From: Halicephalobus mephisto
Lineage: Eukaryota; Nematoda; Chromadorea; Rhabditida; Panagrolaimidae
Length of the DNA stretch: 64,000 nucleotides
Assembly: GCA_009193035.1 (NCBI GenBank)
Contig: SWDT01000030.1
Location: 62,001 to 126,000 of the forward strand
Direction of reading: 5' to 3'
Shown in pieces: positions 46,001-56,900 of the stretch. Within the stretch, counting starts at the first letter, position 1; every line of letters starts with the position of its first letter. The notes beneath the pieces were generated by a model. That model saw nothing but the letters and a program-made list of their open reading frames with translations, was not told the DNA's origin and searched no databases. The position numbers were made by a program, and so were the translations under genes.

Positions 46001-47906
46001 TTATTTATATATCAAAATTAGCACTTTATCGAACGTTTTCAAAGCAATTACAATATAGGATTTACAACATTATATACTCAAGCTTGGACTCCTCTATTGT
46101 TATATCAAAATTAGTTTGCTTATATATCGAAATTACCTCATTCATATATGCAGATCCATCTGATTACATACCAAATGTAAGGAACTCATATAAAAGTTGA
46201 CTTATATATCAAATCTATTAGTTTATAAATGGAAATGAAATTATTTATATATTAAAGTCGGTTTATGTTGAAAATTAACTGATTTGCATATTAAAGTCGG
46301 TTTATATGCCGAAATTACGTAATTTATATATTAAATCTATTAGTTTATATATGAAAATTAAATTATTTATATATCAAAGTCGATTTAAAACTAATAAAAT
46401 TTACTTATCAAAATTAACTGATTTGTATATTAAAGTCGGTTTATATGCCGAAATTACGTAATTTATATATTAAACCCATTAGTTTATAAATGGAAATGAA
46501 ATTATTTATATATCAAAGTCGGTTTATATTGAAAATTAACTGATTTGCATATTAAAGTCGGTTTATGTGCCGAAATTATGTAATTTATATATTAAATCTA
46601 TTAGTTTATATATGAAAATTAAATTATTTATATATCAAAGTCGATTTAAAACTAATAAAATTTACTTATCAAAATTAACTGATTTGTATATTAAAGTCGG
46701 TTTATGTGCCGAAATTACGTAATTTATATATTAAACCTATTAGTTTATATATAAAAATTACAAAATTTAGTATTTTTCAGATGTGAATGCAGATTAGGAT
46801 ACACAGGAACTTTTTGCGAAAGAGCTCCAGACATCTGTATTGCTGAAGGATTCGCGGTTTGCGTTCATGGAAGATGTCTCGAGAGCGGAACCAGTGCCAG
46901 AGGCTTCGTTTGCGGATGTGAAAATGGATTTTATGGAGTCAACTGTGAATCAGAAACAAAATTCGATTTTTTCGAACAACTTGATGTAAGTTTTTTTCGA
47001 ATTTAATTTAATTTTTTTTTTTAGAATTTTTATTTTTTAATTTATCCTGGAATTTTGATGATTTTTTTAATTTTTTTGACTTTTTGGATTAAAAAACAAA
47101 AAAAATTAAAAAATTTCGCGGAAGAAAATAAAGAAAAAAAATATTCGGATGAGTTAAACGATGACGAAATCTCGCTCGAATATCCTCCGGAAATTCCCAA
47201 AGTTGAAGTTGATGAAATTAATGAATTTCTAGAAGGATTTGAACAATCCAATTTCGATGAAGAAAAAGTGGAAAAATTTTTGGATGATTATAGTGAGCCT
47301 AAAAACGGAAAAAATAATAAAAAAGAATTTGAAAAAGAAAATCAGAAGAGAAATGAAATGGAGAATCTGGATCTGAAGGACATTGAAAAAAAGAATCTGA
47401 AGAGAAATCAGATGGAGAATTTGAAACCGAAGAAGATGGAAAAAAAGAATCTGAAGTTGGAGAAGATGGAAAACGAGAATCAGAAGAGAAATGAAATGGA
47501 GAATCTGAATCTGAAGAACATTGAAAAGAAGAATCTGAAGAGAAATCAGATGGAGAATTTGAAACCGAAGAAGATGGAAAAAAAGAATCTGAAGAAAAAT
47601 CAAATGAAAAACCTGAATCTGAAGCCGGAAAAGATGGAAAATAGGAATCAGGAAGACATCAGAAAGGAAAATCAGAATCAGGAGGATGTCAAAAAAGGAA
47701 ATCAGAAAGATAGCAGAAAGGCAAATAAGAATCAGAAAGATAGCAGAAAGGAGAATAAGAATCAAGAGGATAGCAGAAAGGAAAATAAAAATCAGAAAGA
47801 TATCAGAAAGGAAAATCAGAATCCGAAAGACATCAGAAAGGAAAATAAGAATCTGAAAGATATCAGAAAGAAGATAAAAAAGAAAAGTCAGTCACGCGAT
47901 ACTTGA
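40080..47906 (+). CDS. EGF-repeat type I transmembrane protein with repetitive cytoplasmic tail
   Basis: Eight exons join in phase: 40080-40197, 40367-40640, 40689-40790, 43432-43997, 44553-44900, 45437-45707, 46781-46985, 47025-47906; 921 residues. A signal peptide (MKPVFIFLFLIFSLAE) is followed by about nine EGF-like or EGF-derived modules (for example CQNDGICIKEENSFYCDCPPEY, CLNGGKCRS...CECRLGYTGTFC) and an unusual cysteine block (CIPCESSFQKWYYC...CEDDEGRQCW). One membrane helix (FYFLIYPGILMIFLIFLTFW, about 630-649) leads to a ~270-residue tail made of charged repeats: MENLxxKxxEKKNLKRNQ units, then KDxRKENKNQ units. The second EGF is interrupted after its third cysteine by about 40 residues and rejoined across a 2.6 kb intron that holds the histidine-rich gene. 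Likely a surface receptor or adhesion protein; the family is not identified. A 55 bp exon-like segment (41380-41434) breaks the frame if included. Confidence 0.82.
41597..41604 (+). promoter_or_regulatory. Perfect CRE (TGACGTCA) upstream of the His-rich gene
   Basis: TGACGTCA is the palindromic bZIP (CREB/ATF) site. It lies about 270 bp before the His-rich start codon, ahead of a TTATCA GATA-type site (41687-41692) and a TTTATA element (41705-41710). Confidence 0.5.
41687..41781 (+). promoter_or_regulatory. GATA site and TATA-like elements before the His-rich gene
   Basis: TTATCA (reverse complement TGATAA) at 41687 is the core of intestinal GATA-factor sites in nematodes. TTTATA at 41705 and TTATTTATAAG near 41770 are candidate TATA boxes. 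Functional assignment is inferred from motif and spacing. Confidence 0.45.
41871..42023 (+). CDS. Histidine-rich miniprotein nested in an intron
   Basis: A 50-residue frame made almost entirely of His and Asp with a few Gly: it opens MHGHGHHHHDHHHH and closes HHHHHGHC. A ATTGTAG acceptor ends seven bases before the ATG, and the upstream region has CRE, GATA and TATA elements. Such proteins bind zinc, copper, nickel or cadmium strongly; short His-rich stress-induced proteins are known in Caenorhabditis. The CAY/GAY codon pattern (CAT and CAC mixed) argues for selection on protein rather than a pure CATCAC microsatellite, although slippage clearly contributes. It sits on the same strand inside intron 3 of the EGF gene. 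The function (metal buffering) is inferred from composition. Confidence 0.65.
   Translation: MHGHGHHHHDHHHHDHHHHDDHHHDHHHDHHHHDHHDHHHHDHHHHHGHC
42780..43090 (+). repeat. ~185 bp tandem duplication in EGF intron 3
   Basis: ATATATGAAACTGATTTTTA, AAAATCGAAAACGAACCTTC, AAAGTCGCAATTTCGAAAG and GATTACAATTGGATATTTTT occur twice (about 42791 and 42971) with few differences. Part of each copy is open but shows no protein signature. Confidence 0.85.
44200..44445 (+). repeat. GGCGTTCATTCACTTTTCGCC repeats in EGF intron 4
   Basis: Six units of AATTTGGCGTTCGTTCACTT then TTCGCCAAGAATTC, period about 40 bp; the same family as at 37675 and 49260. Confidence 0.85.
45019..45176. mobile_element. Foldback (MITE-like) element, short copy
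   Basis: Ends ACAAAAAACGTAAATTTTAA and (reverse complement) ACAAAAAAGTCTAATTTTTG form terminal inverted repeats; the interior is short and has only one GTCACTATT. It matches the ends of the copies at 51627, 54240 and 58951. A solo left end follows at about 45239-45310 (CACACAAAAAACTGAAACTT). Confidence 0.6.
45720..46770 (+). repeat. Nested tandem repeats in EGF intron 6
   Basis: Repeated TTTATATATCAAAGTCGGTT, GCCGAAATTACGTAATTTAT and ATTAAATCTATTAGTTTATA, arranged as a higher-order unit of about 240-300 bp that occurs two to three times. Nothing else lies in the ~1.07 kb intron. Confidence 0.8.
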
Positions 47907-49678
47907 GGAAATGGAAAGCTCATCGAAGGTCAAGAAGGCTCGCAATTGTCTTCGAATATCATTTTTGGATTCAATCGGAATTTACTCTAAATATACAATT
48001 CCAAGGTAATTAAATATATAAAATGCATATCAACAAATTTAAAAAGCTAATTTTTTAGAAATTTTTAATGTTTTTAAAAATTTTCAAATTTCAACTTTTT
48101 AGAATTTTAAATTTTTAAAAAATTAATTTCTTTAAATTTTAAGAGATTTTTAAATTTTAACTTTTTAGAATTTTTAATTTTTTTTGAAATTTTTAAAATT
48201 CTAAAAAGTTTTTAGTTTTTTTTAATTTTAATTTTAAAAAAATTAATTTCTTTAAATTTTAACTTTTTAAAATTTTTAATTTTTTTTGAAATTTTTAAAA
48301 TTCTAAAAAGTTTTTAGTTTTTTGAAATTTTAATTTTTAAAAAATTAATTTCTTTAAATTTTAACTTTTTAAAATTTTTAATTTTTTTAAAAATTTTTAA
48401 AATTCTAAAAAGTTTTTAGTTTTTTTAGAATCTTTGTTTTTTGAAACATAGTTGGAATAAGGACCATTGTTGTCTGATTCTGATTCTGGTTTGATCCGGA
48501 AATAGAAAAGTTTAAGTTTAAGCCTATTTGCTGAAAAATCAAACATTTCCCATTTTTAATTTCGGACTTTTGGAAACCGGACCAGCTTGTTTGGTTTTTG
48601 CGCTGAACGGATTCATTCCAAATTTCGAGTTTTGCGAAGTGGATTAGAGGGATAATAGCCGGGAGATGAGTCGTGCGTTCAGCTCTTGAAAATCAAGAGT
48701 CTTCAACGTTCGAAACTCCCTCCAGAAAATTTTGGATTTGAATAACAACTTTCGCAGGACTATAAAAAGGTTTCAGTTACATCAGATCAAAGCATTTGTT
48801 GCATTTTTCATCCTCGTCATACTGTAGTTTTTGGGGTAGTAGGATATTCCAGAATTTAGGAAATTTTAAAAAACATTTAAAATTTAAAATTTTTTTAAAA
48901 TTTAAATTTTTTTTTTTAATTTAAAAGTTATCTTAAAATTTAATTATTTTTTAATTTAAAAATTATTTTAAAATTTAATTATTTTTAATTTAAAAGTTAT
49001 CTTAAAATTTAATTATTTTTTAATTTAAAAGTTATTTTAAAATTTAATTTTCTTTAATTTAAAAATTATTTTAAAATTTAATTTTTTTTTAAATTTTCAT
49101 TTTAAAAATTTTGTAAATTTGTTTATTTTTATTTTTAATAATTAAATTTGTTTATTTTTGTTTTTAATAATTAAATTTTTTAGATTTAAAGAAAATTAAA
49201 AATTATAGAATTTTATAAAAAGTTCTAAAAATTTTTGTTGGAGAAATTTTTAATATTGGAAATTTTACGATATTTTAGTTGACACTTGTTCACATTTCGC
49301 CAAGAAATCAAATTAGATGATATTTGTGATTTTTTAATAATTTAAAAATTGACATCCGTTCACATTTCGCCAAGAAATCAAATTTAGAGATATTTGTGAT
49401 TTTCCGGTAATTTAAAAATTGGCATCCGTTCGCATTTCGCCAAGAAACCAAATTTGGTAATATTTGTAGTTTTCCGGTAATTTAAAAATTGGCATCCGTT
49501 CACATTTCGCCAAATTTTATTTTTAAATTTTTTAAATTAGAATTTTTTGGAATTCAGTGAAAAATTCCAAAATTTTTGAAATTGAGAATTCTAGAAAACT
49601 TCAAGAAAATTCTGAAAATTCGTGTCGAGACCATTTTCGAAAAACATCGATTTTTGAAATTTGATTTAATTTTTCCAG
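47907..49678. other. Intergenic region with promoter of the glycine-rich gene
   Basis: 48050-48430 is AT-rich tandem repeat (AGTTTTTAGTTTTTTGAAAT units). 48430-48850 is a less AT-rich block ending in GACTATAAAAAGG (TATA box near 48759) and then a transcript-like start; this is probably the promoter and noncoding first exon of the gene at 49679. 48860-49180 is AT repeat. Confidence 0.5.
49260..49520 (+). repeat. Four ~75 bp units containing CATTTCGCCAAGAAATCAAA
   Basis: Units TTGGCATCCGTTCACATTTC then GCCAAGAAATCAAATTTGG with TTTCCGGTAATTTAAAAATT between them. Same GGCGAAA family but with a longer, regular spacer. Confidence 0.85.
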
Positions 49679-50277
49679 ATGTCATTTATCCAAAAATCCC
49701 TCGTTGTTTTCTCCATCGTCGTTTTGGTCGTCAAAGCCCAGGATTGGGGCGGAATGGGCGGCGGATACGGTGGTGGATTCGGCGGAGACGGAATGGGTTA
49801 CGGTGGATACGGTGGAGACGGTGGATACGGTGGAGATGGAGGATACGGTGGTTACGGTGGAGGAGACATGGGAGGATATGGGGGAGACGGATACGGTATG
49901 GGCGGCATGGGAGGCATGGGTGGCATGGGTGGTTACGGTGGTCCTTGGGGTTCCAATCAAGGTCCCAACGGAGGCAGTTACGGTGGAAACACCGGATATC
50001 CCGGTAATTTTTAATTTTTCAAAACAACTTTAAAATTTTTATTTTTTAAAACTTTTAAAAAATTTTCATTTTTTAATTTCTAAAGAAATTTTAATTTTTT
50101 AAATAAATCAAGAATTTTTAATATCTGAAAAAAACTTAAAAAATTTTTTAAAATATTAAAAATTGAAATTTTTCAGGAGGATACGGTAATGGTGGATACG
50201 GTAACGGTGGGTACGGTACTGGTGGGTACGGTAGCGGTGGTTACGGTACTGGTGGATACGGTAATCGTCAAAAGTAA
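49679..50277 (+). CDS. Secreted glycine/tyrosine-rich GGYGG protein
   Basis: Exons 49679-50003 and 50177-50277 give 141 residues. TTTTTCCAG directly abuts the ATG, a clean spliced-leader-type acceptor. A signal peptide (MSFIQKSLVVFSIVVLVVKA) is cut before QDWGG; the mature part is GGYGG, GGMGG and, in exon 2, regular GGYGN/GGYGT repeats ending in GNRQK. Composition matches the nematode Gly-rich secreted proteins, including the epidermal GGYGG antimicrobial peptides and cuticle-associated proteins; it is longer than typical antimicrobial forms. AATAAA lies about 130 bp after the stop. The role (innate defence or cuticle) is inferred from composition. Confidence 0.8.
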
Positions 50278-50564
50278 ACCTACGTAATCAAGCCATCGAC
50301 GTCGACTTGTCTGTATAAAGGATACTGTAATAATAATGCTAATGATGTCACTAAGAAGGGAACATATACTGTAATTATTTAATCCCTGTGGTTTCAGTCT
50401 TTCAGACTTGAATAAATTTTTTATTTTTAATAAAAATGAATTTAAACTAAAAAAGTTAAACATCATTCGTGTCGAGATTGGAAATTTTCGAAGAATTTTA
50501 AACTTTTGAATAATTTTAAATTCTGGTCCTGAAAGGAAAAACTAGATTAATTTCTGTTGATTAT

Positions 50565-50825
50565 CTTAGCTACTAATCTTGAACAACATTCGTGTCAGGA
50601 CCAATGTACCTTTATTGAACAAATTCTTTGACTTTTTAAAAATGATTTTCCAGTAATGGTCCCGCCGCGAATAATGTTTAATTCGTTTCCCGATGATTAC
50701 TGTAATTATTAACTCTAAACAACATTCGCGTCAGGACCAATACATGTTTATTGAACAATTTCTTCGACTTTTTAAAAATGATTTCTCAGTAATGGTCCCG
50801 CCGCGAATAATGTTTAATTCGTTTT
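50565..50825 (+). repeat. ~125 bp tandem duplication with CGTGTCAGGACCAAT and TGGTCCCGCCGCGAATAATG
   Basis: Two copies of a unit with AACAACATTCGYGTCAGGAC, AATGATTTYCAGTAATGG and TCCCGCCGCGAATAATGTTT. The two cores are themselves inverted relatives (TTCGTGxCAGGACC and GGTCCCGCCGCGAA). Confidence 0.8.
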
Positions 50826-50934
50826 TAATCACTATTCTTTAACGTGGTTATGTAGAACCTTTACTTCAACTTGCAAAATTAGCGAAATAGACTAGAAGCT
50901 ACTTGAAAGATTAACAAATGGATAAATGAACGGA

Positions 50935-53900
50935 TCAAAGCTCGTCATCATCAGTGTCTTTTCTGGTACAGTAACAGGCGAGTCCGACGAGAATAGCGAA
51001 GAAAAATAATGCACAAATTAACAACATCCATGTAGCTATTTGGTAATCTCCTAATCGATTTTCAAGTTGTGAAATTTTTTGCATATTTCCGACATCAATT
51101 GCGTCCAAATGACGAGCATACCAGTTCCAGAAGACGTGACCTTGCCATCTGTAGCCGACCTCCATGGATGGACTGTCCGTGATCGAGAGATAATTTAATT
51201 CGTTTTCTGTCATACTGGTCCAGTTGAATGAGAATCCTGAGCCTTCTGGAGTCGGATCGCTGAAAAAAAATTTAAAATAAAATAATAATTTTCGAAAAAT
51301 TTCAAAAAAACTTTTTTTAAATTTAAAATAAAAAAAACTATTTTCGAAAAATTTTTTAAATAATTGAAAATAAATCAATCATCTTCGAAAAATTAAAAAA
51401 ATTTTTTTTATAAACTTCTATATTCTCTGCTAAGAAATTCATAAATATATTTGTGAATAAATTTTTGAATTTTTTTAATATTAAATTTTAAAATTTTTTA
51501 TAAACTTCTATATTCTCTAAGAATCCTTAACTTCTTTGTGAATAAACTCCCAGAATCTTTTTATAACTTCCCAAACATTTCAAAAATGAATTGGTCAAAT
51601 TTTATAAATTATCTTCCTAAATCCCTACACACAAAAAAGCGTAACTTTTAACTCAGTAACAATTGCGAAAAGTAACTAAAATGTGACACAATCGTCACAT
51701 TTTTCGTGAATATTTGACATTTGTAACAAAAATTAAAACGAAATAGTGACTAAAAATTAAAATTTTATAGTGACTAAAATTAAAATTTAATAGTAACGAA
51801 GATTGAAATTTAATAGTGACTAATATAAAATTTTATAGTGACTAAAATTAGAACTTAATAGTAACGAAGACTAAAACTTAATAGTGACTAAAATTAAAAT
51901 TTAATAATAACGAAAATTGAAACAAAATAGTGACTAAAATTAGAACTTAATAGTGACTAAAATTGAAAATAGTGACGATTTGCATTTGTTACGGTACCAA
52001 AAATTACGCTTTTTTGTATATGAACTCACTCGTATTTGAGATAGTTGACAATCATGTCAGCGAAGATCTCAGTGACCCGTTTGTCCAGTTGCCAATTTCT
52101 GTCCCTCCTCGTTACGAGAAATCTGGGCTCGATATTAAAAAGGAAAATTTCGTCACAACCATGGAAAGCCCGATTTGTTTCGAAATTTTCACTAATATGA
52201 TCGAAAGAATAAAGAAAAACTGGAACTCGTTGTTTCACATAATAATTCGCCAATCTCGAAGTAGGAGCATCATACCAAAAATTAGAATACATCTGAAATT
52301 TATAAATTACCATATTTCCTCCAGAATAAGCTCCCCTTTCTTCTGGGAAGCGATTGAAAAAAGTAAGTTCTCTTCTCCTCTGGGAGGTGATTGAAAACAG
52401 TTAGTTCCCCTTCTCCTCTAAAATAAACCCCCTTCCCTCCAGAATAAACCCCCTCTGGGAGGTGATTGAAAAAAGTAAGTTCCCCTCCCCTCCAGAATAA
52501 ACCCCCTCTGGAAAGTGATTGAAAAAAGTAGGTTTCCCTTCCCTCTAAAATAAGTCTCCCTTCCCTCCAGAATAAGCCCCTTCCCCTCTAAAATAACTCC
52601 CCTCCCCTCTCCCTTCCAGATTAAGCCCCTCTCCCCTCTAAAATAAGCCCCCTCTAGGAGGTGATTGAAAACAATAATCCTTGGGACTTATTTTAGAGGA
52701 AATATGGAATTTTTTTTTTAAATTATTAACCAACTTTTAGGATGGATTCATAGAGAACTTCGACGTTAGAAGACGGATCTGTTTTTGTCCAGACATATTC
52801 TTGCTTACAGCCCTCGGCAATTAGTAGATGATTGACAAAATCCGAATATCCTGTAGTCAGGTTGTTGACCATCTCCTCCGCCATCTTCCGGTCGAGAAGT
52901 GTCAAGTTCAAATTTTTCTCGTTCATTATTACTAAATTAATTCAATATTTAAAATTTTAAAAATAAATAATTTCAAAATTTTAAAAATATAATAATTTCG
53001 AAATTTTAAAAATAAATAATTTTAAAATTTGTATTTAATTTTTAAAAATTATTAAAATTCAAGGTATTTTTAAAAATAAAAGTTAAAATGAAAAATGTTC
53101 TTTGATGTTTTTTGTTGACAAATGGAATTTTACACTTTTTTAAAATTTGGGACTTTAGAAGAAAATTCTGCAAAACGAAAAATGAGTCCTAAATCTGTTT
53201 CAAAAATTTCAAGTTGATGCACAACTCGCCTTAACGGATCACTTAAACTTTTTTCTTAGACCAAAATGAAGTTTCAAAACTTTTTAAAATAGAATATTCT
53301 GAAAAAATCAAAATTGAACAAAAATAATTTTGGAAAATAAATTTAAAATAGGATTTTTAGGAAAATTTAAATCAGATTGGGTATTCTCTAGGAAGATCCA
53401 GACCAGATCGAAACCTACTAAGAAGATCAATTTTAGGTTGATCCAGGACTTTTTAGGAAGATCTGGACTGTTTAGAAGGATTTTGATTGATTAGAAAAAT
53501 CTGGACTTTTTAGAAAAATCTGGATTGATTAGAAAAATCTGGACTTTTTAGAAAAATTTGGATTAAATTTGAACTTTTTAGGAAGATTTATGTGAATTCA
53601 AATTCAGAACTTTTTAGAAAGATCCACTTTAAGCTTGGCTACAATCTTCTGAGAAAACGTAAACTGAGCCAAATTTTCTTAGGAAAGTCCATTCCAGATT
53701 TAGTTAGGACTTTCTAGGAATACCTAAATCAGAATAAATTTAAAATTCTTAAAAGGTCCATTCCAGACTAGGTCAGGTCTACCTAGAAAAGCCCACTCTA
53801 GGTCGGGTCAGAATCTTCTAGGAGTTACGTTAGACCAAGCCAGACCTTAAAAAGAGCCATTTCAGGTCTAGTTAGGACCTTCAAAGAAGACCTAACCGTA

Positions 53901-56900
53901 CCAGATTACGGCCTTTTTAAAAAAGGAAATTCTGTAAAATATCGGAAACTTCGATAAAGATTTGAACCAGACTAGAACCTTCTAAGAAAACCCATACTAG
54001 TGATATAGGACGTAAACTAGCTCCAACTGCGAAAATCCCTGGAGTTACGGTAGGAGGACGTTCGTTGTTTTATGAAACTGTTGGTTTTAGGAAATTATTA
54101 TTATCGGCGTTTGGATTGTTCTTTCGGATTTTATATATCGTTCGGAATAAAGAAGTTCGAGAACTGAACTCTCAAAAGCCTGGTCTGCACCACAACGACC
54201 AGATCAAGACCTTCCAAACTAGGTCCTGAAAGGTACAAAATCCCTTGTTATGGAAAAAATGTAACTTTTAGCTCCTTAACAATTGTGAAATGTGACGAAA
54301 ATGAACACGACCGTCACGTTTTTATGGAAATTTGACATTTGTGACGAAAACCGTAATCCGATAGTGACGACTTCATTTGTTACTGCGTCAAAAGTTACAT
54401 TTTTTGTAACAGTTACCTGAGGTTATTTTTAATTAAGATTTTCAAGTCTACTGTATTTCAGGAATCTATTATTTCCTCTTCAGATTCCTTGGTACGTCAT
54501 ATTGTTATCTAATGAATCAATAAACTTACATATCCTGAGGGCAGATTCGTCCTTGGTTGTCCCTAGCATGATGGACATCTTCGGTCTGTAACTTGCCAGG
54601 ACTTCTGGAGGTTCTGGGATGATTCCTCCTAATCCGTCAACGATGGGAACGAATTGCTCGTATTCGGGCACGTTTAGGCCTGTTCCTTGAGCCGCATCCA
54701 GAATCTCGTCTCGAAGCATTTTTCTGAAGCAATCGAGGACTTCTGAAGAATTCGCACTTCTGCATTGAAGAACGTCACTCAAGGCCCATGTGGCATTCAC
54801 GGCAGTATTTCTCACAACTCCTGGAGTTATGGCGGTTCCGGACATTAGGAGGATTTTGTTGAATAGTCCTTCTGCTCTGGGGGATAAGGCCAACAACGAA
54901 GCAGCAGCGGCTCCACTCCCTTGTCCCATCAGCATTATGTTTTTTGGATCTCCTCCGAAAACATGGGCATTCAGTTTCACCCACTCCAGAGCCATGATCT
55001 GGTCCCAGAGTCCGAAGTTCCCCGGGAGGACCCCGTCCCCTGTCGACAGGAACCCCAACGGACCTAATCGGTAATTAATTGAAATAAAAATTACTTTTCT
55101 AGATACAAAATTATTTAATATAGCTTCTTGCGGGTAATCAGCACTGGATCCTGACTGGAAACCTCCTCCATGAATAAATACAATTACTGGATAAGAATCA
55201 TTGGAGAATTGTGGCGGCGCAAAAACGTTCAAATATAAACAGTCTTCGCTTATATGGATTCGATAAAGATGAGACGGATCTGTTGCTTTTGTCCGGGACT
55301 TCTGAGCACACATAGGGGGATATTGCGTAGCATTCATCACTCCTCTCCATTTCGCCGGGTGGTCTGGTTTCTGGAATCTCAAGGAGCCCACGGGAGGAGC
55401 TGCGTAAGGAATTCCCTTGAAAACCGCAAATTCATTGCGTCGTCCAATTGTCTAAAAACCAACTGATGATATTAAGTGACATAAGAAATATGTAAAAATA
55501 AAACATAATTTAACACATTCACGACCGCGTGCATGACCGGTCATGCACGCAGTGACTGCCATTTCGGACGCGTGCATGACCGTCATGCACTGATTTTAAA
55601 AATGTATTTTTGCGCTAAAATGTTAAAAATAATTATTTTTTTTGCTTAAATACATTATTTAGTATCTAAAGATTCTATGATCGAAGTGGGCAGAGCAGAA
55701 TGTATATTTAAAGTTTTTTTATTAGAAATTTAAATTATAATACAAAAGTCAACATTTTTTGTGTTCAGTTTGAAAACAATTCAAGCAAAAACGGACTTTA
55801 ACACTATCACATCTCATGTTAACTTGCTTGGATCGATTTCTGGCTACAATTGCTCCAATTTTTTGAGATAAATTTCTATAGCAAGCTGCGCACTGTCTAT
55901 TTGTAATTCGTTTCATTCCTTGAACTTCTTCAAGTTTATGTTTATTGTGCGTGTTGAAGTTGTTCGTACCCAATAAGGATCTTTTGATTCTCCATAGCGA
56001 TTGGTCTCTTCTACAATGAGATCCATCAATTCATCGTCGACAAATAATTGATAAAAATCAATAGGGTCTTTACAATTGTTAATTAGTTCAAGATTTAATC
56101 CAGAATTATCTCCGAACAACCACCTATCATTTTTCTGGATATCATCCTCCAATTATCTTCAGCTTCAATACTATCACATTCCTCATCACTTTCCTCATCC
56201 TCGTCATCTTCAACAGGAACTATTAAGGTCTGATAGTCCCCAGTCTCATTAACTTGCTGTTCATCTTCATCCTCTTCACTCTCAAGCAAGAGTTGATCAA
56301 AATTATCTTTTAGGTTCCTGTCATTCATTGAATAAGAACTCATTTTATGAAAACCACTCAGAATCACTAAACTATGTTATTAAATTGTAATTCTGAGTGG
56401 ATGACAGTAGGTGGTGAAGAAATAATAGGGAATTTCTTTAGCGAACACACAGTAGAAAAACAGCAAAAGTGCTGGATTGTTGATTGACCAAAATATTTCA
56501 ATTTTTCGTGTTTTTATATTGTCTTTCTAGCGAAGCTAGAAGTTTACAGATATTTTGGACCTAATTGCGTATCTGATATTCGGGGATATTTTCAAAGGCA
56601 GAAATAATATTTTTCCAAAGCATAAGCATGATCCAATGCACACCAAAAATCCCTTTTCAATAACTGAATAACAAATAAAGTATAAATAAATACAAAATTT
56701 TTCCAAAAAGTACCAAATTTATCATTTGATAAAAAAATTTTGCCAAATTGAGCAAAAAGACTACCGTGTGGGACCGCGTGCATGACGGGTCATGCACTGT
56801 GAGGAAAAGGAAAAAAACGGCGCGGTCCGATCCGGCAGAACGCGAAAAACATGCGCTGTCGTGAATGTGTTAAAAAACTAAAAGTACGAGATCTAAAAAG

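Noticed and set aside
47229..47765. 178-codon minus-strand frame opposite the EGF tail
   Set aside because: Shadow of the GA-rich coding repeats; leucine/isoleucine/phenylalanine-only composition.
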